Assembly: GCA_019787685.1 (NCBI GenBank)
Contig: JAHNUO010000027.1
Coordinates: 310,001-374,000 of the forward strand
Length of the DNA: 64,000 nucleotides
From: Chiua virens
Taxonomy: Eukaryota > Basidiomycota > Agaricomycetes > Boletales > Boletaceae
Direction of reading: 5' to 3'
Positions 56,401-64,000 of the stretch are shown piece by piece. The notes under the pieces are model-generated. The model had not been told where the DNA came from. It ran no database searches and was given only the letters and a program-made list of their open reading frames with translations. Both the position numbers and the translations under genes were made by a program. The first letter of the stretch is position 1; each line of letters starts with the position of its first letter.

Positions 56401-59351
56401 ATGAAACCGAGAAAGGACGCTTCCGTGACGACTATTTCCCACCCGTAGTCATCCCAATCATCGAGCACACGCCATGGGTCCAACGTCAGCCACCAATCCC
56501 ACCCAGAATCCGTGACGAAGTCATCCAGCTCATTAAATCAAAGATCGCATCCGGAGTCTATGAGCCTTCAAACAGCTCGTACCAGTCGAAATGGTTTTGT
56601 GTCGTGAAGAAGAACGGATCTGTCCGCATTGTTCACAACCTACAGCCGCTCAATGCTGTCACTGTTAAAGACGCCGCCACTCTCCCATACGTCAAGATGT
56701 TTGCCGAGCAATCCGCAGGCCGCGCAATCTACACCATGATGGATTTATTCGTCGGATTCGACCACCGTGCTCTTGCTGAAGATTCCCGTGACCTCACGAC
56801 ATTCCAGACACCTCTCGGGACCTTCCGTCTCACATCGCTTCCTATGGGATGGACGGATTCACCTGCCGTTTTCCAGAACGATGTCGCATTCATTCTCCAA
56901 GCCGAAATCGACATTGCCCCGAATTTCCAAGATGATATCAATGTTCTCGGCCCGCGTACACGCTATGAACTTCCCGATGGTACCTACGAAACCATAGCCG
57001 ACAACCCAGGTATCCGCCGCTTCGTATGGGAGCATTGTGTTGATGTCAACCGTGTTTTACATCGTTTGAAGCACGCTGGAGCTACTGTATCCGCGAAGAA
57101 GCTTTTTCTTTGCCAACCCGAAGTCATTGTCGTTGGACAGTCCTGCAATTACAATGGGCGTGTCCCAGACCAGTCGAAAGTCGCGAAAATCACAAAATGG
57201 CCCAGCCCATGCCAGTCTCGCACAGAAGTCCGCGGATTCTTAGGGACAACAGGAACTGTCCGGAATTGGATCAAGGATTATGCGAAGATTGCTCGACCAC
57301 TTGTCGACCTAACCCGCGATGCCATTCCCTTCACTTGGACTGATGAGCACCGGAATGCAATGAACCACCTCAAAGCTGCTGTAGTTAGCTCGCCCGCAAT
57401 CCGCCCGATCGATTACACCTCCGCATGCCCTGTCATCCTTGCCGTCGACTCATCCTGCATCGCAGTCGGATATATTCTCTACCAAGAAGATGAAAACCAA
57501 GCACGTCGTCCCTCTCGTTTCGGATCCATCACATGGAACGATCGCAAATCTCGCTACTCACAGGCCAAAATCGAATTATACGGTCTATTTCGCGCACTCC
57601 GATCTGTTAAAGTCTGGATCATCAGCATCAAGAAACTCATTGTCGAAGTCGACGCGAAGTATATTAAAGGCATGCTGAACAATCCAGACATCCAGCCGAA
57701 CGCCGCAATGAACCGCTGGATCGCGGGTATTCTCATGTTCGATTTCGAGCTCAAACATGTTCCCGCATCACGCCACCAAGGCCCAGATGGCCTTTCACGC
57801 CGAAGAAAAGGAGAAGATGAGGAGAACAACGAGGAAGAAGAAGAAGCAGAGGTTGAGGAATGGCTTGATGAAGCATTAGGATTAGGAATCTGGATTTCAA
57901 AGGTGATCGAGGACGAAATTTTTCAGAATCCCCAGGGAGGAGGAGGACCACTAGTCCTCTCAGCGACGAACAGATCAGACGATGAAGACATTACCCTACC
58001 GACGAGCGAAGGAATGAAGCAGCGTGATCGCGAACTCAAGGACATTTTTCAGTTTCTCTCCACTCTCTCAATCCCATCCAACATCGCAGACAATCAACGC
58101 AGCCGTTTTATCAAACGCGCAACCGAGTTCTTCATATCCGCAGATCATCTCTGGCGCAAAGAATCCACCGGACGACATCAGAAAGTCTTATTCGGATTGG
58201 ATCGCATTCGCTTTCTCAAGGAAACACATGACAAGCTCGGCCACAAGGGAATTTATGCTACCCGCCGCACCATCGCTGACCGCTTCTGGTGGCCATCACT
58301 TACAGCAGACGTTGCCTGGTACATCAAGACGTGTCATCAGTGCCAGATCCGCTCAGTTGAGAAGGTCGTCATTCCACCTGTCGTCGCTACACCAGCACCA
58401 CTCTTCCACAAAGCATACGTCGATTCCATGCACATGCCGACCACACAGGGATACTCGTACATCGTCCAAGCTCGCTGCTCACTCACCGGATGGCCGGAAT
58501 GGCGGAAACTCAAGAATGAGACCGCACGCACTGTCGGATCCTTTATATTTGAAGAAATTTTATGCAGATGGGGAGGTCTTGAGGAGATCGTCACAGATAA
58601 CGGAACCCCGTTTGTCACCGCACTCAACTGGCTTGCCGAGAAGTATCATATCCGCCACATTCGCATTTCTGCGTACAACTCAAAAGCAAACGGCATTGTT
58701 GAACGCTCGCACCGTACCATCCGTGACTCGCTCGTCAAAGCATGTAATGGGGATATCACGCAATGGCCATCGCTCACCCCGCACGTCTTTTGGGCCAATC
58801 GCGTCACAACCCGCAAAGCAACCGGACACACACCGTACTACATGGCTCACGGCACCGAGCCGCTCCTTCCGTTTGACATCACCGAGGCCACGTTCCTCAT
58901 TCCCCACATAACCAAGCGCGTCACGACCAACGAGCTCATTGCTGTCCGCACTCGCCAGCTTGCGAAACGAGACGAAGACTTATCCGCGATCCACGACCAG
59001 ATCTTGCGCAGCCGCTTCTCATCCGTCGCTGACTTCGAACGTCGCCTGGCGCATGCGATTCACGATCACGATTTCCGCCCCGGATCGCTCGTCCTCGTCT
59101 TGAACAAAAAGATCGAACCCACATCCAACGCGAAGTGTCGCCCACGCTATTTCGGTCCCATGGTCGTCATCTCTCGTTCCCACAATATCGGCTCCTACCG
59201 TCTCGCCGAAGTCGACGGAACCGTTTCGAAGCTTCGTTTTGCTGCATTCCGCCTCATTCCGTACTATCCCCGTTCACCCACTCATGTCGATGTCACTCAC
59301 TTTGTCGATCCATCAGATCTCGCTGGTCTCGCTGCCGAAGAAGAACCTTAG
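53496..59351 (+). CDS. Gag-Pol polyprotein of Ty3-type element (1951 aa)
   Basis: The frame is open from 53394, but the first ATG is at 53496 (MPFSADQPEEVF), which I take as start. Domain order: a Ser/Pro-rich N-terminus; Gag capsid-like region near APTFNGETSELLEFFELFED; a zinc knuckle CYMCGGGHFLRDC; an aspartic protease with ALLDEGSEIVVI; reverse transcriptase with TLPYVKMFAEQSAGRAIYTM, SLPMGWTDSPAVFQ and the catalytic FQDDINV; RNase H with ILAVDSSCIAVGYILYQED; an integrase zinc finger (HDKLGHKG...CHQCQ); the integrase core with VDSMHMP, EIVTDNGTPF and ANGIVERSHRTIRD; and a GPY/F-like end at YFGPMVV. The RNase H-before-integrase order and protease position match Ty3 elements. The zinc knuckle is one residue shorter than CX2CX4HX4C, and FQDD replaces YxDD. 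No chromodomain is obvious. Gag and Pol share one frame with no shift signal. Confidence 0.93.
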   Translation: MPFSADQPEEVFVTPAEVSIDRIPSPVESESPSESLSISVSPFTSSIPSASSIFQPSHARFQLRTPAVFLQPPPPSPVQPLPPALVQPPQPSLTQPPPAPSVIMSSLSTGTTNTINLKGINAMPSPMSSKAPTFNGETSELLEFFELFEDYADASTLSDAEKCKLVIRYVDKMTKRFWVTLTGYESHDYVVFKQSILEQYPGADKGIKYTRRDLELAVAAPSNDDISTETELQQYYRRFRPIAVWLVDQKKISANERDRYFWTGLPLSVRRAIDRCLELKDSQYSRNEPTHYEKVMEAGRFVLSDDAFDADLNDPIAACMKSLRDGRGSSADKKDQSRTSRIAQIKDSDDESDDENSRKKEAPRDIQTKRVMFDSSAISKAHIDEVEEIGRKLHTLNLADISYSALYTRLACLAPAAAQAWASPSSRQSQTPHQSRPQSTTVANSSCYMCGGGHFLRDCICVLEYIRAGRVIRKNGYLNFPDGGRIKRHVTTNLFKDTIDEYYQNHAIPPARTPSEFVRESPPHLQQATTNMFVAPEPSAVLFECNRVEDAITDTRASIEEVPDEEDADVLALTRSKARVAARTDTEIPPPEPTRSAKQTPETPELPISIPAQSVPASRDSAPLKHVLAYTYESKAASPDAAKRVYELLLHTTIPNLSVADLLAISPDLRKEAVEYCKTHRIPTPLTTAVTTLPPVQIEHATPLREIKVVLNGKIDELALLDEGSEIVVICQDVWEHLGTPISNHTGMTMQTANGDSQPMMGCIEMLEITVDGLKTWAHAYVVPNAPYRLLLGRPWQRLVHLQKHKTACDVSITIADPLDPSNVRMIPTHARPFPHKPHSAHALALTQTEWQGAISSLSMSSLAEYQLQQTFDIDPIRHVLAYKKVANRVKPVATTMPHHARIVRCFPEDPLDSLPHLSPNPPPFSPGKRITHERMTDLGIFSNKFLLPEEQKLAAHVLQNNELGLAWDETEKGRFRDDYFPPVVIPIIEHTPWVQRQPPIPPRIRDEVIQLIKSKIASGVYEPSNSSYQSKWFCVVKKNGSVRIVHNLQPLNAVTVKDAATLPYVKMFAEQSAGRAIYTMMDLFVGFDHRALAEDSRDLTTFQTPLGTFRLTSLPMGWTDSPAVFQNDVAFILQAEIDIAPNFQDDINVLGPRTRYELPDGTYETIADNPGIRRFVWEHCVDVNRVLHRLKHAGATVSAKKLFLCQPEVIVVGQSCNYNGRVPDQSKVAKITKWPSPCQSRTEVRGFLGTTGTVRNWIKDYAKIARPLVDLTRDAIPFTWTDEHRNAMNHLKAAVVSSPAIRPIDYTSACPVILAVDSSCIAVGYILYQEDENQARRPSRFGSITWNDRKSRYSQAKIELYGLFRALRSVKVWIISIKKLIVEVDAKYIKGMLNNPDIQPNAAMNRWIAGILMFDFELKHVPASRHQGPDGLSRRRKGEDEENNEEEEEAEVEEWLDEALGLGIWISKVIEDEIFQNPQGGGGPLVLSATNRSDDEDITLPTSEGMKQRDRELKDIFQFLSTLSIPSNIADNQRSRFIKRATEFFISADHLWRKESTGRHQKVLFGLDRIRFLKETHDKLGHKGIYATRRTIADRFWWPSLTADVAWYIKTCHQCQIRSVEKVVIPPVVATPAPLFHKAYVDSMHMPTTQGYSYIVQARCSLTGWPEWRKLKNETARTVGSFIFEEILCRWGGLEEIVTDNGTPFVTALNWLAEKYHIRHIRISAYNSKANGIVERSHRTIRDSLVKACNGDITQWPSLTPHVFWANRVTTRKATGHTPYYMAHGTEPLLPFDITEATFLIPHITKRVTTNELIAVRTRQLAKRDEDLSAIHDQILRSRFSSVADFERRLAHAIHDHDFRPGSLVLVLNKKIEPTSNAKCRPRYFGPMVVISRSHNIGSYRLAEVDGTVSKLRFAAFRLIPYYPRSPTHVDVTHFVDPSDLAGLAAEEEP

Positions 59352-59385
59352 GTGTTTGCAGAGTGACTGGGACAGTCACTATTCG

Positions 59386-59399
59386 AAGTGAAAGGGAGG
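59386..59399 (+). other. Polypurine tract
   Basis: GAAGTGAAAGGGAGG-like purine run ending directly before the TG of the 3' LTR; it would prime plus-strand DNA synthesis. Confidence 0.75.
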
Positions 59400-59840
59400 T
59401 GTAAGGATTGCTACGCATCCGGCTACAGATCTGGTCCGAGCAACCACTGCCTTTTCATTTTATTTGTCAGCGTTATTCAGCACTATTCAGTCGTTTCTAA
59501 GCTCTCTGTTTACCATACACTTCATAGCCTTTTCACTTTCGTATATAAGCCTCCTTGTACGTTCGTCTCAAATATCAATAATAATCAGTCTAAGAGTCCA
59601 ATCCCGATCGTTTCAGCTCAATCCGAAGTATTCCGACGTTCCGCACGCCTTCCGAGTCTCCCGATTCCGCACGCCTTCCGAGTCTCCCGATTCCGCACGT
59701 TCTCCGACTCTCTCTACGCACGGACGCATTCACTCTTTCTCGCACACTCAACAAACCATCTACCGGCTCAGTCACCTTCCCCTTTCGCACTCGCACTCGC
59801 CTTCCACGTTTCGCCAACACAAGCGGAGCGTGCCGCTACA
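59400..59840 (+). repeat. 3' LTR with internal 26 bp duplication
   Basis: 441 bp, 26 bp longer than the 5' LTR because 'ccgcacgccttccgagtctc' plus six bases is present twice in tandem (about 59640-59691). Other differences are a few single bases near 59634 and 59806-59813. Confidence 0.92.
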
Positions 59841-59930
59841 ACGCTTGTGGATGGGGCTGACTTGCTCGACCAGCACCTTGGGCTCGTCAACAAAGCCATC
59901 TTGGGTGGTGTCATAGCCCAGAGCGTCTAG
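59841..59930 (+). pseudogene. L-amino-acid oxidase pseudogene, copy 4 (3' piece)
   Basis: Resumes with the target duplication ACGC and codes LVDGADLLDQHLGLVNKAIL to the stop at 59928-59930, the last 30 residues of the oxidase. Confidence 0.85.
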
Positions 59931-59933
59931 TTT

Positions 59934-60439
59934 GCATGATTGTTGTGTATGCTGTGTTTTGTGGTTGAACGAAAGTCGAGTGTAAAATACGCTGTAAGTG
60001 TGTATCGCAGTGATAGTAGTGATATTCAGACTTGGATTCATTTTCTGCTGAAACTTCAAAGCACCCAAGAGGTAATTTCAATCCATTTGCGTGATAAATT
60101 GTCGGGCGTTGCCATAAGGAATCAGTATAAACGTGTACTAGTCTGCACATGCGCAGATAGCCAATTGAAAAAATGGAATTCAGGATTTGGAACTGTAGGA
60201 ATAGGTCTACCGTGATGTCGAGCGCGAAAATCAGGTTGCGGGCGGTGAATCAAACACTGGTCTGGGCAAGACACAAGATCCTTGCAGTTTACGGGGGTGG
60301 ACACGATAGCATTGACGAAACTGTTCAACGTGAGGGAACGTAGTGCATAATAGAGAGGGATCTATGATTATACTGATCAATGAGTAATATATAGTTATGG
60401 TCAACAGCACATGTGTCACGTCCGTTCGCGTCAATTGCA
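59934..60439. other. Convergent spacer between oxidase pseudogene 4 and WD40 copy D
   Basis: Counterpart of 28548-29134, with the shared 'gtgtgtatcgcagtgata' block at 59999. No gene is seen. Confidence 0.5.
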
Positions 60440-62654
60440 TCAGACTACCTCCTCTATGCTACCACATTGGTAGCATACTAACCACGCGGGCACCGAGAAT
60501 GTAACTCTATCTCTGCGTCTTGCCGCAGGCTGCTGAGTCTGATCCGCTGTCATAAGCCATTCGATACAACCTCGAGAAAGTATGCTCACCATAACAGGAA
60601 CACTTCTGATCACAGATCGAGACGGGTCATTCGCAGACAACAGCTAAGGCAGTGTCGGTTATGACGAAAAGATTCTGAAAGAGAAGAGACGTACACGAGA
60701 ACCCAAATCTAAATGATATTGATATCGAGCTGCTTGATCTTGAGCATTAGGAGGACGAGCAATATCATCATGTGGGGCCGTGCCCCACTGTGTCGATCGC
60801 AACCTCTGATCAATCGAAAACAAGAAAGAGGTAGGTCCATCTTGTCCAGGCTGTGCAACAGATCTTTGCTGGGGATATTATGAGATACATTCAATATTGA
60901 TCATCCTCAGTAAAAGACCATGCTTACCAGATTCCGTACAGGAGCCATTGTCGAACGTTGGTAGCGAGGGTGAGTTCGTGGTGGTGATGGTACGTGGGCT
61001 GGATCGGAGGGTAAAGTAGGATCTGCAGAACTTCCAACGGCCTGGTCCCCCACACGCTTTCCTATCCTCTTGATCCATTTCCGGATAACTGAATCGCCCT
61101 TGAGTGGGTGTATGACACCGGGATGTTCCTCTGAGTGGTGTTCGGAATGGGATGTCAGCAGTTCGGGAGGTGCTGGCTGCGATACGGCATGGGAAGCCTC
61201 GACTTGGAGCGGTTCCAGCTCTTCCACGTGAGGACGGACGGACGATGGGCGTGACGGCGCCTGTAATAATGTTAGAACGCATACAGAGAAGCTTGGAGCG
61301 GTCATGAACCTCGTCGTAGTCGAATGCAGGAGCAAGGGGCGCCGTCATGGGTATCGCAACCTATGGCGTCGTGAAACCTCGTGTATACAGACATTGCTCA
61401 TCTCGTACCTCGAGGAGATCCATATCGTCGTCGCTGCTCTGGGGTCCTTCCCCATCCTTGTCATTACTAGATTCCTGATGCAAAAAGACAAAAAATATGT
61501 TAGAAGGATCTTCGCGAAGACTGAATGACGAACCCGTACTGGATGAGAGTTGCGAGGTGGAATCTCGTCGCTATCCGAGGTCGGATGTTGTTCACCATGT
61601 TGTTCTGCCTCTCCAGTGGATGACTGTTGAATTGTGAGCCATCCGGCTTGCTAGGACCATGTATGCACAAAGACTTACTTTGACAGCCAAACCCGGGAGG
61701 ATAGTGGTGATGTTATGAATGGAAATTTTCCCGTCACCACGTCCAGCTGCGAGGTAGATGCCGTCGGGTGACTGAGCGATTGAGGATACAACCGCGTCGT
61801 GCTTGATGACAGGGCTGATCCGAGAGAGGGTAGATGCATCCAAGAATGAGATGGAGCTGCCCATCGTGGTCGCAGCTATAAACTTTTCATTGCTGACCAG
61901 AGCAATAGATTCCAGATGTTCGTCATCTAAGGCCTGTGACTCCGCCAGCAGGGACCCCATTGATGCATGGTACGACTTGACCTTCCGGTCTTTACAGGTG
62001 TGGAACAATCGCTTTCCGTCGCTGGTCCACGCAAGCCGGGTGGAAGGATAGCCCCCAGATGTTTTGGTGTCGATGTTGAGTAGTTGTTGACCGGTCAAAC
62101 TATCCAAGATGGTGATCGGCCCTTCGGTTTCGCAAGCAGCAAGTCGGTCCCCGCTCGGAGAGAATCGGATGCTCGAGACCACCCTGTTGAATTTGATCGG
62201 ACCAATGAGTCGCTCACCGGTCGCGATGTCCCATACACTCGCCGATTTTTGCCAAGTACCTGTCGCAAATCGAGTCGAGTCGGGTGACACATCCACTGCC
62301 CACACCCTCGTTTCACCTTCCACGTCGACCACTTTTTCGTGCAGCTCGACATCCCAAACACTCGCCCCTATTTCCGTTCCGCATACGACCCATTTCCCGT
62401 CCCTTGAAACTGCAATGGCATTCATGTCCAGTCCCATCTGCTCGGCCACTTCTCGTCCATCTGCAATGTTGAACCGGAGAACGGCATCTGTGTCTCCAAT
62501 GAAAAGCTGCCTTCCATCAGTCGAGAATGCAACCGTGAATACTGTGCTAGAGCTGCCCGTCTCAAGAAGTATCGCATCGTCTTTGTTGGATTGTCAGTGC
62601 GCCCGTCATTCTTTTAAGTTTTAAGCGCTACTCACCGGGCTTGGTTTGGGACAT
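60440..62654 (-). CDS. WD40-repeat protein, array copy D
   Basis: Start at 62654 (MSQTKP, intron, DDAILLETGSSSTVFTVAFS). The propeller is open throughout (for example AIAVSRDGKWVVCGTEIGAS, AVDVSPDSTRFATGTWQKSA). The tail ends LVCYQCGSIEEVV at 60440, with the last two residues changed from AA to VV. An internal Met (62449) gives the longest ATG-initiated frame, but the MSQTKP exon, with its conserved donor, is the better start. The 8 bp repeat 'aagttttaag' near 62616 slightly lengthens the first intron. Confidence 0.78.
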
Positions 62655-64000
62655 CTTGCAAGTGTAACACGGTGCAGCGTTTGAGGCATCAAGGAGTCAC
62701 ACTATAAACACATTTTCTGCCCGGGGCGCCTCATGTCTTTCAGCGCCTCTTCTTCCTCGTGTCCACACTACATCCGCAGCCCCCATGGTGAACTCTGATC
62801 CGTGGAACGTCCCAAAGCCCGGGTAATCCCAATTTCATGTCGCATCTGCGGTCGTGGTGTATGGATACAACAGTGTGTCTTTGCATTCCCGGATATTTCG
62901 TGTGGATATCAACCCGCCTCAGATCGCCGTCTAGATACTCAAACGACAATATGAGAAGCCTGCCAAGAATCAAAAGGTGTCGATCGAGGATGCGTCGACA
63001 AACGCGAGGTATGTATTTTTCAAAGTGTCCAGATGCACGAACGACGGGTGATTTCCGTCCTTTTCCTTAAGCTCAATCCAGCCCCAAAAAATTCATCATT
63101 GTCGACGCTCGAAATGAACTTGCACCAGGTCAGTACCAGGTGCTAACGACTGTAGACTTGCAGACGAAAACAGAAGACTCCTTCCATTCTCAGGATTTGA
63201 GGGTTCAGACATGACGATGTATTGGGTGACGATGTCGACGATGCAATGAATGCGTCTTGCCAAGAAACTTCAGAGAATCCTAGCGACGAGATCGTTCTGA
63301 TACCACAAGTGAAAAGCGCACAATGACGTGCGCTTGGCCGTCCCGGTTCCAAAGCGTCGACCCAGGCGAAGAGAGGGCTGATTTAGGAACGATGGAAACA
63401 ATGTGCTACTTTGCGTGTGAGACGAAGCCGAGGACAAAAAAAGAGCAAAGAAAAAGAAAAAGGCAATCCTGTGTCCATCAAGGTGAGACCGTCTATGTTG
63501 AGCGACCTGGATCTGACCTTGTTCTTAGAACCGATCCGAAACTTCTTCCGTCTCCACCTATCTTTGCGGTCAATTCTGCTTGGAGTGTGTTCCTACCTCG
63601 AATCCTAGAGATGGAATGATCATTCCCTGTTGACTGGTTACCATCACGATGACACATGTCTGTTCGTCAGGAACGTTGGTATTAATATGCAAACATGGAT
63701 CATGCTACGCAGACTACTTTCCAGACTCCAGATACGACGGAGTTTCTTACTTGGAAAATAACCATCTACATTAACAATGACTGCTACCATAATTTGCTAC
63801 CCAGGCTACAGCACTCTACCCAGAACTACGGCTTGTCAAGGTTACAAAGTGTTTGCCAGCCCATGATCTGCCAGTGTGGTGGCACCAATAATGCTTCTGC
63901 TCAGTACCCATCTGTATCAATGAAAGTCGGCACTGGACGTGGCGCAGTCGAATATTGGGTGTCGATCTCCCCCAAGCGACAGTCGAACTCGAAACGTCAT
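62655..64000. repeat. Repeated spacer (fourth occurrence), running off the window
   Basis: Counterpart of 31338-32794 up to its 32680 equivalent. It includes the frames VYVERPGSDLVLRTDPKLLP (around 63490) and the block near 63690-63990. By position the next oxidase copy should begin about 100-150 bp beyond the window. Confidence 0.65.

Larger units (their letters stand above)
52886..59840 (+). mobile_element. Ty3-type LTR retrotransposon, apparently intact
   Basis: A 6955 bp element with LTRs TGTAAGG...CTACA at 52886-53300 and 59400-59840. The candidate primer-binding site starts with TGGAGCCC at 53306, a purine tract lies at 59386-59399, and one uninterrupted gag-pol frame is present. It is inserted in the last exon of oxidase pseudogene 4. 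Apart from one 26 bp repeat difference the LTRs differ at very few positions, so insertion is recent. Confidence 0.93.
29135..64000. repeat. Tandem array of ~5.2 kb oxidase-WD40 units
   Basis: The distances between equivalent WD40 stop codons are 5248 bp (A to B), 13844 bp (B to C) and 12213 bp (C to D). Subtracting the Plavaka element with its 3 bp duplication (8939) gives 4905 for B to C. Subtracting the Ty3 element with its 4 bp duplication (6959) gives 5254 for C to D. Each unit therefore has one WD40 gene (-), one spacer and one oxidase copy (+), and the B-C unit is shortened by a spacer deletion. Confidence 0.9.

Noticed and set aside
58024..58911. Second plus-strand frame of 295 codons inside the retrotransposon
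   Set aside because: It overlaps the integrase coding region in another frame and has no domain; the long gag-pol frame explains it.

Overview
This window is nuclear DNA of a filamentous basidiomycete, most likely an agaricomycete. The evidence is the dense 45-70 nt GT-AG introns, two laccases with about ten introns each, a TPR-HET protein of the agaricomycete type, a flavin L-amino-acid oxidase, a Plavaka transposon and a Ty3-type LTR retrotransposon. The species cannot be fixed from the sequence alone. No rRNA, convincing tRNA or CRISPR array was seen.

Left part (1-24.5 kb). Two intact laccase genes face each other, at 778-2898 (+) and 21418-23551 (-). They sit in the arms of a roughly 3 kb inverted segmental duplication (about 1-3170 and 21240-24190) that also carries the promoters and 3' regions. 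The arms enclose single-copy genes: a possible small gene, an F-box/LRR-like gene and a SAP-like small gene (3.2-6.2 kb); a WD40 propeller followed by a TPR-HET region on the minus strand (12.0-7.85 kb), possibly one gene; a coiled-coil gene and the AMPK/SNF1 kinase transcribed divergently from a promoter of under 200 bp (14.76-18.02 kb); and a single-pass membrane protein gene (18.6-20.2 kb).

Right part (26-64 kb). This is a tandem array of a unit of about 5.2 kb, made of an L-amino-acid oxidase gene (+) facing a WD40 gene (-), plus a conserved spacer. The first oxidase (26300-28547) is complete. The next three oxidase copies are truncated pseudogenes that all lack the FAD-binding N-terminus. 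The four WD40 copies (29.1-31.3, 34.4-36.6, 48.2-50.4 and 60.4-62.7 kb) all keep an open seven-blade propeller and the same C-terminal tail. A fifth unit runs off the right end.

Two young transposons interrupt oxidase pseudogenes. An 8.9 kb Plavaka DNA transposon (38597-47532, 506 bp inverted repeats) carries its transposase, an opposite-strand accessory gene and a decayed piece of the myosin-like domain of a class V chitin synthase, apparently captured from the host. A 6.96 kb Ty3-type element (52886-59840) has near-identical LTRs and one uninterrupted gag-pol frame. Subtracting both insertions restores the 5 kb periodicity of the array. Overall the locus combines secreted oxidases, WD40/HET-type recognition or cell-death genes and active-looking transposons, which is typical of a fast-evolving accessory region next to a conserved SNF1 block.
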